Of a stretch of DNA of 64,000 bases, positions 1 through 13,432 are shown in pieces. The stretch is from assembly GCA_033439685.1 (NCBI GenBank), contig JAUEDM010000003.1:4370001-4434000 (forward strand). Direction: 5' to 3'. The translations under genes and the position numbers were made by a program. This stretch comes from Apodospora peruviana (Eukaryota > Ascomycota > Sordariomycetes > Sordariales > Lasiosphaeriaceae). The stretch's first letter is position 1. Each line of letters opens with the position of its first letter. The notes under the pieces were generated by a model. That model made no database searches and was not told the origin of the DNA. It saw nothing but the letters and a program-made list of their open reading frames with translations.

Positions 1-3000
1 GTCGGTCCGGCTGAGTTGCTGCATCTGGCCGAGGTAGTTGAACGCAACCTCGACCGGCCAGCGATGGCCGTAGTCTTCGCGTCCTTGAGCGGTGAGCAGG
101 GAGTATGCGAAGTAGGGCCGGCCTTTGCCAGGCAGGCGGCCACGGTAATCTTTGACCCAGCGGATGGCGTTGACGATATCGTTGTCTGTGTAGTACTGGT
201 AAGAATCATATTATATGCACATAAAAATGGAGGATGCTCACCATGAGAAGATTCATCAGGAAGATGAACCGGATACAACGTCGTGAACCACCCCACAGTC
301 CTCGACAAATCCAAACTATCATCCCACACCTCTCTTCCATGACCCTCATTAAAAATAGTCGGCGCACCCCGTCGCCCTGCAGCCGCATTCCGATATGACA
401 CCAACAGCGCAGCAAGCAGAATATCCAACACCTCGGTCTTCATCGGGGCATGACACTCCGGCCCCAGCAACGCAGCAGTCGTGTGGGCATCGATCTCAAC
501 ATGCTCAGCAGCAACCACATCACCGTGAACATTCGGCACATCAGCCATGCCCCAGTACTCCAAGTCCACTTCCGTCGGCTCATGGTGCGGCAACAAACCA
601 GGGCCGTTCTTCTGCGCCTGTGATTGTTCAGATTGCTTCCTGCTCCACGCCTGGAAGGGCAGCTCGTGTGACGGTTTGATGCTGCCAGTGGCAAAGAAAT
701 CCTCCAAATCTTGGAGGAGAATGCCCCACGACACAACGTCGACAACTACGTGATGGATTGTGATGAACACGCAAATTTCTTTGTGGTCACCCTTGCCGAT
801 GGTGAACAGGTCCGCTGCCAGGAGAGGCCCCTTTCGGATATCGAGCGCCTTTTGTGAAGCCTGGATGCGTTTGTCCATCCGCGACGCGTTGCTGATGGCA
901 TGCGTCTTGAAGCGGTATGACCCAGCAACGTCGGAGGTGATACGCTGGCGCCAGTTGCCCGTACCGTCGCGTCTGAAGCGCGCGCGCAGCATCGAGTGCG
1001 ACTCGACCAGCGCATGGAGGCCTTGGGCGAATTGGTGTGCAGTAGCGTTTTTTGTGAGCTTGAGGAGCACGCTTTGGTTGAATTGTCTGTTGCCGGTGGA
1101 GGGGAGTTTATTCTCCACGAGCTCGAAGTAGAGCTGTTGGATGGGCGATGGGTCGAATTCGTAGTGATCTTCGTTCGTGGCGGCGGTAGGCTTTGGATGG
1201 GACAGTTGATCTTTGGGAACACCAGCCTTAAGGGCTAGATCGTGAACCGATTTGCTGCTGGTGATGTCCTGCACAGTAACGCGCATGCCCAGAGCCCGAC
1301 AACGCGCCATGACCTGCATGGCAGTGATGCTGTCGCCGCCGAGATGCAGGAATGAGACGTTGTGTTTGATTCGCTGAGGAGAGATGTTGAGGACTTGGCT
1401 CCAGATGGTTTTAAGCGTCTCGTCGGTTGATACGGCTTGCTGCGGAGTGGCTTTGGATTTGTCGTCGCTGTGATCCTGCTGGCTCGTAGTGACCTTGTCG
1501 AGAGTCTCTTCGGCTATGGCTTCGACGAATCCGGCTACACCTGTACGATCAAGCTTCCCGGAAGGGAGCAGCGGGATCTCACGGAGCACAAGCCATGTGG
1601 CTGGCACCATGTACGCCGGCAGTTTCTCCCGAAGTCGCTCTTGAATCTTGTCCAAGGTCGAGGATGCCTCCCTGGACACGATCAAGTCGAACCTGCTGAC
1701 CGGTGTGTGCCGATCCCCAGTGATGCCCTTCAGAGTAATTACAGCAACAAGACGCTTGACACACGGTCCGCTCCTGGGAAACATGACAATAGCATGACGG
1801 ACTACCTCGTCGGCACCGAGGTGGTGGGCAATCTCGTCCAGCTCAAGTCGCTGGCCGTTGACCTTGGCCTGCGAGGCATCCTTGCGGCCCATGTAGACCA
1901 TCTCGCCCGACGCGTCGTCGCACACGCGCACCAAGTCGCCCGTCTTGTACATACGGCGCGGTGTTTGCACGTCCGCATACCGGAGTTGCTCATCTTGCGT
2001 CCACCTGGGGCCCTCAATGAAGACTTCGCGTGTCTTTGCTTCATTCTTCAGATACCCGGTAGAAAGAGTTGGCCCCTCGACGAGAAGCTCGCCGATGGAA
2101 CCGACGGGTGCTAGCCGGTTGTGATTCTGTGGGTCCACAATCCAGCAACGACCAAGTCCCCTTCCGAGGTTTGCCGGGTTGGATGTCCGGCGCACCGAGG
2201 GATTGACGGTCGCCACAACGGCACATTCGCTGGGTCCGTAAGCGTTGACTAGGTTGACCTTCTCGGCCCAGGCGGCAACGTGGCTCTTTGACATGGCTTC
2301 ACCACCCAGAATCAAGGTCTTGAGACTCGGCACATCGGCGGGCTTTAGCACCTGCGCGAAGGAGGGAGTGAGAAGGGTCATGGTGACGCCCATCTGCTCC
2401 ATGACTGCCGCAATGTTGCCGTTGGTACGGTCTTCTTCGCGAGGGACGCACACGGTGCCGCCAAACATGAGTGTTGTCAGGATCTCAATCAAGGATGCGT
2501 CGAAAGTGTATGATGCGAATTGCAGGAAGCGGAAGGGTGGTTTCATGAGCATGGCCGGCCCGTGGGCAGCTGCACCGGAGCAGAAGGCCGTGTGGGAGAC
2601 TGTAGAATGTCAGAATTTGGATTAAGAGTTAAATCTTCTGTGTTCGACTTACTGATTGTCCCTTTTGGCTTGCCTGTAGTACCAGAAGTGAAGATAACAT
2701 AGGCCGGATCGCTTGGTTGAGGTTGTTGGGCGACTATTATTATGGCGTTCGTTAGCGCAAGAGTCCGAATGGGGACAGGGGTAAAGTAAACAATGCTAAT
2801 ACGTACCAGGTGATGACACCCCCTTAATCGCTTTCAACATCTGCATATCAACCGGCACAACCTTATCCACCACCTCTAAACAAAGCTTCTCATACTTCGG
2901 TGAGCATAAAATTACCTTAGCCTCACAGTCGCCAGCAACATCCCTCAGCCTGGCAACAGGATGCGCCGGATCCAGTGGTACAAACGCCGCTCCAGCCTTG

Positions 3001-4580
3001 AGTATGGCCAGCATCGCCACCACAGCAACGGCCGACTTCTCAAAGCAAAACGGCACAAACTGTCGCCGTTTCACACCAAACTCCGACACGAGTTTCTCAG
3101 CCAGCACCGTTGACAGCGCGTCCAGTTCGCCGTTGGAGAAGGTCGCATCCCAGCCGACGACAGCAGGCGTCGCGTCGCTACCACCCTGCTGCCGTCCGAT
3201 CTTCTCGCCAATCATCTCATGAACACAACGTTCCACCAGCGGCCCGGGAGTCGCGTTCCATTTTTGGACAGCGGTCTTGTCCTCGGGACCGAGCAGATCA
3301 AGCTCTCCGATTCTGTCCTTTTGGGTGGTGTTCGCGGCTGTGGTTGTAAGCCGCACCAGGACGGTCTCGAACTGCCCGAGCATGCGCGAGACCAGCCATT
3401 GCGGGATTACGCCAGGGTCGAAGTAGGCGCGCATCTCGATGTTTTCGTCATCACCAACGGTGCAGGTGACGTTCAGCGGGTAGCTGAAAAAGTCGGCAGA
3501 CTGCTTGTTCCCGCCACGAACCAACGTACTCCAGAGGCTATTTCCGTCTGTCGTGTCAGCTACGTCAATGACGAGCAGGTTCTTGAAGTCGCATGCGGCC
3601 GCAATATTTGCGCCTTCCAGGGTTCTGATGCGCTGCAACCCTGCGAACTGGTGTGGGATGCTGTCGTTGAGTTGAGTCTGCACGTCGGTGAGCATGCGTG
3701 CCACTGTAAACGAACGGTCGAGGCGGATGCGCCGCGGCACGGTCGCGAGGGTTGGCCCGACCAGGTCTTCGATTCCCTGGACTGGCACGTCGCGGCCGTT
3801 GAGAACCTCGCCAAAGACAATGTCGTCTGACGACGCGTAGATAGATAAAACAAATGCCCATGCCGCGCGGAGGAATGATGCAGTGGTTAGTTCTGCGCCC
3901 TTGGGGCGAAGGAAATGGGCCGTACGGCTGGTTTGGTTGGTCGCTTGCACGCGGTAGCTTGGGTAGGGCAGTTGGGGGAACTGCTGACTGCCCGCACCGG
4001 AGAGCTTGGCGGTCCAGAAGGCGTCTGACGACGAGACGTCGACGCTGGAGAGGTACTCGACGAAACGGGAGTAATGTGGCGTTGGGACTAACGGTGCGGC
4101 TTGGTGTCGGTATCGCGCCTCGACGCGGCCGAGAAGTGTTGGTAGACTCCATCCGTCGTAAAGAGCATGGTGTGCTGTCCATGTGAATGTCGGCCGGCCA
4201 CTGCGCTCGCCGGTGATTGTGTAGCGAGAGAGGATGCCGCCGTCGTGCGGTGGGAGGTGGCGGTGCGTCTCCGGGAGGTCGTCCACACTGGCTGCCGTCC
4301 CCCAAGTAATCGCACCACGGACAAGGACTTGCAAGAAGCCGATATTTTCCACAAACACAACGCGTGTCCGCAACACGGCCTCGGTGTCAACAACATCTTG
4401 CCATGCCTGTTTAAACCGCAACATATCCGTACCGGCGGGAAGCTCGTACGAATTGACCGCGACGTAAGCACCAGGCTGCCGTTGAGAAGCGGCCACCAGT
4501 CCCGCCTGTAGAGGAGTGCAGGGATAGATATCCTCGATCGAGCCGACTTCGACGCGACAGATCGAGGCGACATGTTCTTG
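1..4580 (-). other. NRPS module 3: C3, A3, T3, E3 (E3 incomplete)
   Basis: C3 opens with IYPCTPLQAG and has the canonical HHALYDGWS. A3 is interrupted by two introns (2734-2806 and 2600-2652), the second directly after its TSGTTGKPKG loop. Its pocket, read by eye, is D-A-I-S-I-G-A-V-V plus Lys, similar to A1. T3 has LGGDS. E3 carries HHVVVDVVSW and EVAFNYLG close to base 1, after a short intron at 186-241. The protein must continue past the left edge, because E3 is unfinished and no terminal C or release domain has appeared. Confidence 0.85.
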
Positions 4581-7500
4581 CAGCTGCTGCAGACTCATAT
4601 TGTTGACGTTAGCCTTGACCAACGAAAACGGCTCGGTCGACCCGGGCAACGGCTTATCCTCAACACCAGCAGCAGCACCGCTACCACCAGTAGCAGTCTT
4701 GGCCATGTCGCAAAGCTTGGGTGTCTGGAAGATGTTAGCGACAGCCAGAACGATACCCTTCTGCCGCGCTGCCGCAACGAGGCGCATCGCCCCGACGGAA
4801 TCGCCGCCATGGAGGAAGAAGCTGTCGTCGGCGCTGATGGCGTCGACGTCGACGTGGAGCACGGCAGCCCATAGCTCCTGGAGGTCCTTTTCGTTTTGGG
4901 TCTCTGGCGCACGGCCGTTGGTCTTTTCGGCTCCCATACGATATGCGGTCACACCGTTGTCGACGTCGTTGGCGGGGAGTGCGTGTGCTAGGGTACGCAA
5001 ACGACGGCGGTCGAGTTTTCCTGACGATGTGAGCGGCATCTTGGAGACTGGCAGGAATATGCCGGGGACCATGTACGATGCCACCTGCGAGGCAAGAGCT
5101 CCGAGGATGGACTGAGCGAGGGATTGGAAGGTGGGGTCCATAGGTAGGATGCGGATGTCCTCTGCCCCTTCCTTCTTCTCAGACGCGGGAAGGCAAATAA
5201 ACACCGCCAGCGCCTTCTGTCCCTGGGCAACAGTTACCAGCTCCACCGACGACTGTGAATCCAACGGCAGGTGCGCTTTAACATGGTGTTCGATCTCGCC
5301 AAGCTCGATCCGCTGCCCGTGCAACTTGACCTGTGTGTCCTTTCTCCCAAGATAAATCAGCGATCCGTCTGAATTGTACCTGACCAGATCGCCAGTCTTG
5401 TACATCCGCCTTCCATTCCCTTTGTCACCATGGTATGGGTCCAGCTCAGCCCACTTGGGCATCTCGATAAAGCTTTTCGCTGTCTCGACCGGCCGTCCCA
5501 AATACTCCCTTGCCAAAATAGGCCCTTCGATGAGCAGTTCCCCCACGCAACCTACCGGTACCAGCCGGTTATGGTCCGCAGGATCCGCAACCCACGACAC
5601 GCTGCCCACGCTGGTTCCAATGTTAGCGACGTCACCTGTATTGTCTGTATGCAGCTTGTGCGTGGCGTTGATCGAGCACTCGCTCGGGCCGTACTGGTTG
5701 TGCACAGGTACCGCGCCGCCCCAGATATTCAAAACTTCCTGTGTTAGTGCCTCGCCACCGACGGCGATGCCTTTGATTGTTGGTACTTGGTCTGGTCGTA
5801 TAAGGGCAGCGACCGTGGGCGTCAGGTCCATGAAGTTGGCGTTGAGCCGGTCGATCACGCCCGCCAGGTCGCCGAGCCGGTCCGCGTCAGATGGCACGCA
5901 CACGCAGCCGCCGTGGATCAGCGTCGTAAACATCTCCTCTAGGCTATTGTCGAACGTGTAGGCCGCGAACTGAAGGAAACGGACGTGCGGGCCGACACCG
6001 AGAGCGCCGCCGTGGGCGAGAGCACTTGACGCCAGAGCTTGGTGGCAGAGCACGACGCCTTTCGGTTTGCCCGTGCTGCCGGACGTGAACATGATGAAGG
6101 CTGGGTTCTCCGGGTTTACGCCCGAGTCAAGAATATCTGTATCAGTGGTGATCTCCTGGCGGAGTTGGGATAAAAGGTCAGGACCGATGGCAACGACGTA
6201 CGGCACCATGGTCTCAAAGATCTCAGCCCGTGCCTCGGAAGCAACAACGACATGTGCGCCCGAGTCGACGACTTTACCCTCGAGGGCAGACGCGGGGTGC
6301 GTAGCGTCAAGCGGAACAACGCCACCACCGGCCTTGAGAATGGCCAGCATGGCGATCAGGGTGTAAGCGGACTTGTCGAAGCACACTGGAACAAGAATCT
6401 CGGGCCCGACGCCAAAGTTGGCCAGGTGCATGGCAAGACCATCGGCCAGCGTGTTCATCTCCTCATACGTGAAGTCGCCATCCCAACCGCGGATGGCTTG
6501 CGCCTGCGGGCGGAGAGCGACCTGTTTCTCCACCATGCGGTGCACGCAGTCTACCGTCGTGGGCGGCATGTTGGCGTTCCATTCCCAAATGGCGGCCTTG
6601 CTTGTCTTGTGGACGTGATCGAGCTGCGCAATGGGTGTGTCCGCGTGCTCGGCGATGTTGGAGAGCGCTTGTAAGAAGGTCGCAGCAACGTGCTCGGCCT
6701 GTCCGAGTGCGACCGCGTCGGTCCAGTAGTCTATGTCCACGATGGCCTCGCCGTCCTCGCCCACTTCGATGTTCAGCGAGATGGGATATTCCGTCGGATC
6801 ATGAATGGCACCTAGGTCTTTGCACACGAGCGACGAACCACCGTTACCGTTTGGCTCTTGGCTGCTTGCACATGACAAGAGACGACGGTACGACACGCAA
6901 GTGTTGAACAGCGCCATCCCGCCAGGCAAGTTAAGCGCATGCTGCACCTCGGCCAGCGACGTCTGCGCGTACGGCATGCACTCGAGGTTATCACGCTGAA
7001 TAGCCTCAAGCACGCTCCTTAATGACATTGCCTGCTTCTCTCCATCAAACGAAGAAAGCCTCACCCGCTGCGTAGCCATGTTGATAAACGGGCCAACGGC
7101 ATCCTCAGATCCCTCGACCAGGTTTCCGTCTCGACCGGAGACGAGATAACCGAAACAAATGTCTTGGGTAGCGGTATAACAGGCCAGGGTCAGCGCCCAT
7201 GCGGCATGGAACGCGTTCGGCAGGGTAACGCCCGCGGAGTCGCAAAACGTGCGCAGCGCGACGAGCCCTGGGACCGTGACGCGGAGAGAGCGCAGCTCTT
7301 TCTTGTCCTCGGGGACAACGACACCGTCGTCAAGTGCAGGGAAATGACACGGCTCCAAGCCAGCGAGATGGCTCGTCCAGAACGATATGTCCGCCATGGG
7401 GTCCCGTTTCTGCAAGGATGCCACGAACGGGCTGAACAACGGGCGCGTCATACGACTAAGCGAGCCAGCGTAAGCCCGCCCCAAGTCGCGGAGGAGGATA

Positions 7501-10500
7501 TCCATCGATGCGCCGTCCATGATGGCGTGGCTCATTTCCAGAACACAATACACTGTGGTATTGCCTGTGGTCTTATTCTTGTCGTGGTAGAACACCGAAA
7601 GACGGTGCTGTGGTGTCAAGTCGTCGTAGTGCATCGGTTCGAGACTATCAACCAGCTGCCGCATCTCGTTTTCTGTTGAACACTCGCGCACCGCAATGGG
7701 CGGTTCGACGTCCTTGAGGACAACCTGATCGTAGCCTCCGGCTCGGGTTTCGCTGAGAGCATCGACAAAGACCGTGCGAAGAAGCGCGTGGTGTTGAACA
7801 ACAGCCTTCCAGGCATCAACCACCCGGGCAGCGTCAACGGCAACCCCGTCGGCCAGATCAACGCGGAACGAACGGCGCACGCCGTATACGTTCCCGTTTT
7901 CATCTTTCGTTTGGCTGAGGAGCAGACCCTGCTGGATAGGTGAGGCGGGATATACGTCCTCGACATTATCCCACCCTTTTCCATTCACCAACCCCGGCAA
8001 GACGGTAGTCTCAAACTCCTCAAGCTCAGTCTGCCTCAATCCCTTGACCAGACTCAGATCAGATGCTGTCATCCGTCTCCCGATTCTTGGTAGCGTGTTC
8101 GCAACCTCGCCCAAGAGACTCTCACACGCCCCAACCCATTGCGTAATACGCGCCTGGTGCTGCATGGTCCCGTTCCATGCAAACCCGAACCGCAACGCGC
8201 CCTTGACAATGACGGCAGACACCTCGAAGAGCGAGAAACGCACAGCCGTGCGGCCGAAATCGGCTCCAGGCGAACCGGGGTGCGCTTCGCCGGCCATTAG
8301 TGCGCCGGCCGCAGGCTGGAACAAGGCCCCAGCGCGCTCGAGTTGTTGGTACCTACCCAGAAAATTGAACGACACCTCCATTTGTGTGTGGGAGCGGTAG
8401 TGCGACGCGAAGTAAGGGCGCCCGTTATTCGAAGCGGAACGGCGGACGTTCTTGACGGAGATTAGGGCATCCTCGAATGTTGGTTTGGAGGATGTGACGG
8501 AGACGGGGAAGAGGGTGGTGAACCACCCCACCGTGCGAGAGATGTCGATTTGATCCGACCAAGGTTCGCGGCCGTGGCCTTCGTTGAAGATTGCTGGGGG
8601 TGAGCGGTCAGAGAAGGTAGAGCGGAAAGAGTGGAGAAGGGCAGCGAGGAGGAGGTCGACTGTTTCTGTCCGTAGCGGGGCGTGGCACTCAGGAGAGAGG
8701 AGTTGAGTTGTAATGGCGGAGTTGAGCTCGAAGCCGCGGCAGAGGACGTCTCCATACAAATTCGGGCGGTCTTGCATACCCCAGTAGGAAAACTGGGTAG
8801 CCGGAACGGGTGTTTTGTCAGGGTTGGTGGTGGAGTGTTCGATTTGCATGGCGATCCATTTGTGGAAAGGGAGGGAACTGTGGAAGGCGGAGAGGGCTTG
8901 CTTGCTTGGGTTCTCGAGCATCTCTTCCATTTCTTCGAGAATCACGCGCCATGAGACGAGGTCGATGACCAGATGGTGCGCTGTCAGGAAGAGGACTTGC
9001 TCCTTGGTGTCAGTGATGGCGAACAATTCGGCCGCAAAGATCGGGCCGTGGCGGATGTCGAGACAACCCTGTGCGCTGGCGATGCCTGCTTCAACTTCGT
9101 CGCTGCCCGAAATGAGGTTATGGTGCGAGCGGAAACGGTAAGATGAGCCAACATCGGCGGTGATAATCTGCTTCCAGTCTTTGTCGTCACCAGTTGGTTC
9201 GACGAAGCGCGTCCGGAGCATGGCATGGCGCTTGACTATAATCTCAAGCGCTTTCCTGACGGCTATTTCATCGACATGACGACCAAGACGCAGATAAAAG
9301 CTCTGGTTGAAGTGCTCGCCCACGCCCTGCGCTTCACCGCGGACTTGGAAGTGCAGTTGCTGGATCGGCGACAACGCGAAGGGGACGTTGACAATCTCTT
9401 CTTCGTCCTTGTTGTTGCAGAGTGCGTTGCCCTGCTGCACCGTGGGCTTGGCCGCGCTAGCGAGCTGCTGGAGCGATTTGGCTTTCAGAATATCCTGCAC
9501 CGTCAGGCCGAGCTGTGCCTTTTTGGCGTGGCTGGCGCAGGCCATGGCGGAGATGGAATCGCCGCCCAGACTCAAGAAGCTGCGGTCGTGGAGGCTTATC
9601 TGCTCTGCCGGCAAGTTTAGGACCAGACTCCAGATGTCGCGGAGTTTGCGCTCAACATCCGTCATTGACACATCTTCATCGACCTTGTTGGATCCTTCGG
9701 TTGATGATATGGACGTTACCCCCTTGGCCATGATGATCTGCTGGCACTGCTCGGCAGTCAAGACGCTCTCGACCCACGTGGAGACTGACTTGCGGTCCAT
9801 CTTGCGCGAGGAGAGCATGGGTATGGCTTCCACGCACAGCCATGTCGACGGAACCATGTAAGCGGGCAGACGTGCATCCAACCGCTCACGGATGCCATCC
9901 AAAATAGGTTCGGTGACGGACGGGTTGGCGATCAACTTCATACCACCCGTGTAGGTATTGCTCGAGTCGTCGGGGAGAGACAGGACAACGATCAGCTTTC
10001 CTGCCAGTGGACCAAGCTTGGGTAGAAGAACAAGGGCGTGCTGTACGCTCTCGTCAACAGCAAGATGGTGCTCAATCTCGCCGAGCTCGATGCGCTGACC
10101 GTGGAACTTGATCTGCGTGTCCTTGCGCCCGACGTAGGTGAGCGAGCCCGAGACGGAATTGTATCTTGCCAAGTCACCAGTTTTGTAAAACCGGCGACCA
10201 GTACCTTGAGCCCAAGAAGGGTCAAAGATAAAGCTCTCTTCCGTCTTGGCAGGGTCATTCAGATACCCCCTGGCGAGACTAGGTCCCTCGAGGAGCATCT
10301 CACCCACACAACCAACCGGCACCAATCGGTGGTGATTATGGGGATCAACGAGCCAGACCCGCACACCGCACGGCATGCCGATGTCATTCGGTTCGGTATC
10401 CGGACCGACGCGCGAGTTGCACACGGCCGCGACGGAGCTCTCGGCCGGCCCGTAGCCGTTGACCAGCTCGATATGCGACCACGTGGCGACGTGGGTAGGC

Positions 10501-12512
10501 GACATGGCCTCGCCGGCCAGCACAAGTCTACGGAGGTTCGGGAGCGACGCCGGGGTGAGGAAGCCGACGAACGACGGGGTCAGAACGGCGTGGTCGACGC
10601 GCATGCGGGTGATGGCGCCGACAAGATCGTTGAGGCGCTCGTGCTCGCTGGGGATGCAGACGCACCCGCCCTCCATGAGAGGGGTGAGCATCTCGACGAG
10701 GCTGGCATCGAATGTGTGGGCGGCAAACTGCAGGACGCGGCAGGTGCCGTCGATACGCAGGGCTGGGCCATGGGCTCGGGCGCTGGAGCAGAAGGCGTGG
10801 TGTTCGATCACGGTGCCCTGTTGACAGATGCTAGATCAGTATGCTGTTCGATCTGGGGAGTGAATATTGTCGTCATGCGAACGATGCTTACCTTGGGCTT
10901 CCCGGTCGAGCCCGAAGTGAAGATGACATAGGCCGCGTTCGTGGTAGCCACATTGGGAAGGCTGATATCAGCCTTCTCGGTGGTGGCGGTGGTGTTCTCG
11001 TCCACGGGAAGTACCGTGTCCAAGACACCGGAGAGCATCTCCACGAGATGGCCGGAGCACAGGATGAGCTTGGCTCCGACAGAGTCGCAGAGACCGTGCA
11101 GCCTCTCGACGGGGTGAGACGGGTCCAGGGGCACGAATGCACCGCCGGCCTTCAGCACGGCGAGCATCGCGACAACGGTCCATTTCTTTTTCGTTCATGT
11201 TAGTTGCGATTTTATTACGTTGCGAAAGAGTGAAAGGCCGAAAAGAAGAAAAGGTGAAAAGAGGAAAGGCTGAAAGCCAGTGAAAGGGGATGGAAAGGGG
11301 GAATTAACTAACCGATTTCTCAAAGCAAAGGGGCACCAAGACCTCTGGACCAACCCCGAGCCTTGACAATCGAGTAGCAAGACGGCCAGCCACAGCGTCC
11401 AGCTGGCTGTAGGTAAACGAGCCGTCCCAGGCGCATACGGCCTCGTCATCTCCCCTCTCGAGGATTCGATCGGCAATCACGTCATGGACGCACCTCTCAA
11501 CCGGGTCTTCGATTGGCACGCCGTCATTCCATAGGCGAATCTGGTGCAGATTCGCCTGGCTGAAACACTCAATCTCACTGATCAGAGTTGGGGTAGTCAC
11601 AGGGGTGGTACTGTTATCTGATTCGGTGGACGATTCCGACGTGGTGGTTGCGTCTGTGAGACTCGGAGCACTGAGACATCCCGACAGGATCTTGCCAAAC
11701 GTGCTGGCGACAAGGTTGCCCTGTGCAGCAGTCATGCCGGTGCCGGTATTCCATTCTAGGAAGAGACTGACACCAGCCTCGCCATGTTTAGCCAGCAGAC
11801 GCAGCTTCTCTTTCTTCTGATGCGTCTGGAGTTGCACAGCCTTAGCTGCTGCTGTCGTTGATGATGCAGCCCTCTTGGCATACCCCGACAGCACGACAGC
11901 CGTGTCATACAGCTGCTGTTGATACTGCGTTGGGGAAGCCGGGCGAAGATCCCCAGATCGGACAGTTCGGCCGAGCTTAGTCGTGTTAACAGGGGTGTCC
12001 CCCGCGATCGCTCCAGGGACAGGGGACAGATCATTGGCGGAAAGCCCCGCCTTGGCACGGGTCAGTGTCCCGGCAATCGTCGCCGACTCGTCCAGCAGAA
12101 AGCGTATAACAACGTCAACTGTTGTCTTGGAATCGTATCCGCCGCGCTGGAAGCCAAAAATGACTTCGTCCTGGCCGGTGTAGCAGCGTAGCATGAGCGC
12201 CCAGGCGGTCCTGAGGACAGCGCCGAGTTGGCCATCTGGATCCGGGTCTGTTGGTCCCGGGATGGACAATGCACGCAATTTCCGCTGATCAGCCTGCTCC
12301 AGGGCCACGCGGATAGTGGACGGCAGCATGATGGGCCGCCGCCGGCCGCCGGTTGCGGCATCACCACCAGTCTGGCTTCCTTTGGTAGCAGAGCCAAGCT
12401 GTGGGAACCGGCAGGCTGCCAAGCCGCCCGTGTTCTGCGTTGCCGTGGTGCTGATCATCATGGTGTTGGTGTTGGTGGTGGAAGGCATGGTTTGTGCGAT
12501 ATCGGCAACCAT
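1..12512 (-). CDS. Multimodular nonribosomal peptide synthetase (3' end beyond window)
   Basis: This cytosolic assembly-line enzyme builds a peptide from amino acids activated on each module. Six visible exons encode about 4043 residues: 11313-12512, 10892-11185, 2807-10817, 2653-2733, 242-2599 and 1-185. All junctions are GT-AG with consistent phase. Order: C-like region without HHxxxDG (residues 1-320), A1, T1 (LGGDS Ser about 919), E1 (HHLVIDLVSW about 1111), C2 (SHAIMDG about 1593), A2, T2 (HGGDS about 2504), C3 (HHALYDGWS about 2712), A3, T3 (LGGDS about 3618), E3 (HHVVVDVVSW about 3809). The frame is still open at base 1 inside E3. The first ATG of the open frame, at 12512, is the chosen start. 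The gene is divergent from an ABCC transporter. E domains after modules 1 and 3 predict D-residues at positions 1 and 3. Family and domain order are clear; the product and the remaining modules are unknown. Confidence 0.95.
4690..7985 (-). other. NRPS module 2: C2, A2, T2
   Basis: C2 follows directly on E1 and opens with VYPASPIQQG. Its catalytic motif reads SHAIMDG, with Ser in place of the first His of the usual HHxxxDG; this variant is common in fungal C domains that accept a D-residue donor. A2 has FTSGSTGKPKG and YKTGDLVRY. Its pocket residues, read by eye, are D-N-E-T-A-G-Q-I-N plus Lys, so it is polar at position 236 and differs from A1 and A3. T2 has HGGDS. No epimerase follows, so this residue should stay L. 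Confidence 0.85.
8050..12512 (-). other. NRPS module 1: truncated C, A1, T1, E1
   Basis: This is the loading module. The N-terminal 320 residues resemble a partial condensation domain without the HHxxxDG motif, as expected when nothing upstream needs condensing. A1 carries the TSGSTGKPK nucleotide-binding motif, split by the 10818-10891 intron, and a YKTGDL motif. Reading its pocket by alignment to GrsA-Phe in memory gives D-A-V-S-V-A-G-V-A plus the invariant Lys, which suggests a hydrophobic amino acid; this is a by-eye reading. T1 has LGGDS. The following domain has HHLVIDLVSW and later VSFNFLG, features of an epimerase rather than a condensation domain. Confidence 0.85.
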
Positions 12513-13432
12513 AAGATGTAGGTTTAAGTGGCAGTGTTATGTTGTGTCTACCTTACTTTGTTTGCTAGGCAGATACAGACAGTTGGGTATAGAGGCAGAG
12601 TAAAGAAGTGAAGTGATACGACAGTTGAGTTGTGGATTTAACCGTCTGTCGGTGTAGGAAGTAGGAACGGGATAGAAATTGACTGCACAGCGCAAATCAA
12701 TAACGAAGAGAAGGTCTGGGAAAGTTCAAAGTTGGGTATTGGGAACGTTGTGTTTCCAGGAAATCTGAAGTTCGAGTAGATTGGATTATTCAGATCGATG
12801 GAAAGACTGTTGATCACTCAGGTCTCAGAACATCCGAGCTTCTTCACTCAGGTACGTGACATGTCCTTCAAGTTAAAGTGGATCGATTTGCCATCGTCCC
12901 AGCACAACTACGTCAGTTGTAGCCTCCAACGGCCGTCCTTGGACCTTCACCTCTTCCCGCATTCTTGTTTTTTCTTGGCTTTTTCGTGCTCTTTTGAACC
13001 AAACTGTTGACTCTTTGAAAATTTTCATCTTCTTTGAAAAGGGGTGGTGGGGAGGAGAGCCAAGTTCGGTGAAGAAAAACAACCGAAGACTGCATTAGTA
13101 AGGGAGTATTCAGGAACAAGTCGTCCGGACCAGTTATTTTTAGTCGTGAAACCCAAACCCTGTTCTGCCTAACCATCGCCAGAGTCAAAACCACAATGCC
13201 GGCCTGGGCGGAAAACATGACATCGATGATCATTCCAGTGTAAGGAAAGAGATCGACGTCACCCCTTCGATTTCTGGCAGGTAGGAATCTACTGTATATA
13301 CTCTTCCACATCCCGTCCGACTTGGCAGGACTGTGTGGACTACGAGCAGGTAGGACGGGGGCGCTTCATATTGAACCACTAAGGAAATTTTCTGACAGAT
13401 GCAGGGGGAACAAGGTTATGTGTCGTCGTCTA

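Noticed and set aside
10038..10931. 297-codon plus-strand open frame
   Set aside because: Antisense shadow of the NRPS A1 domain.
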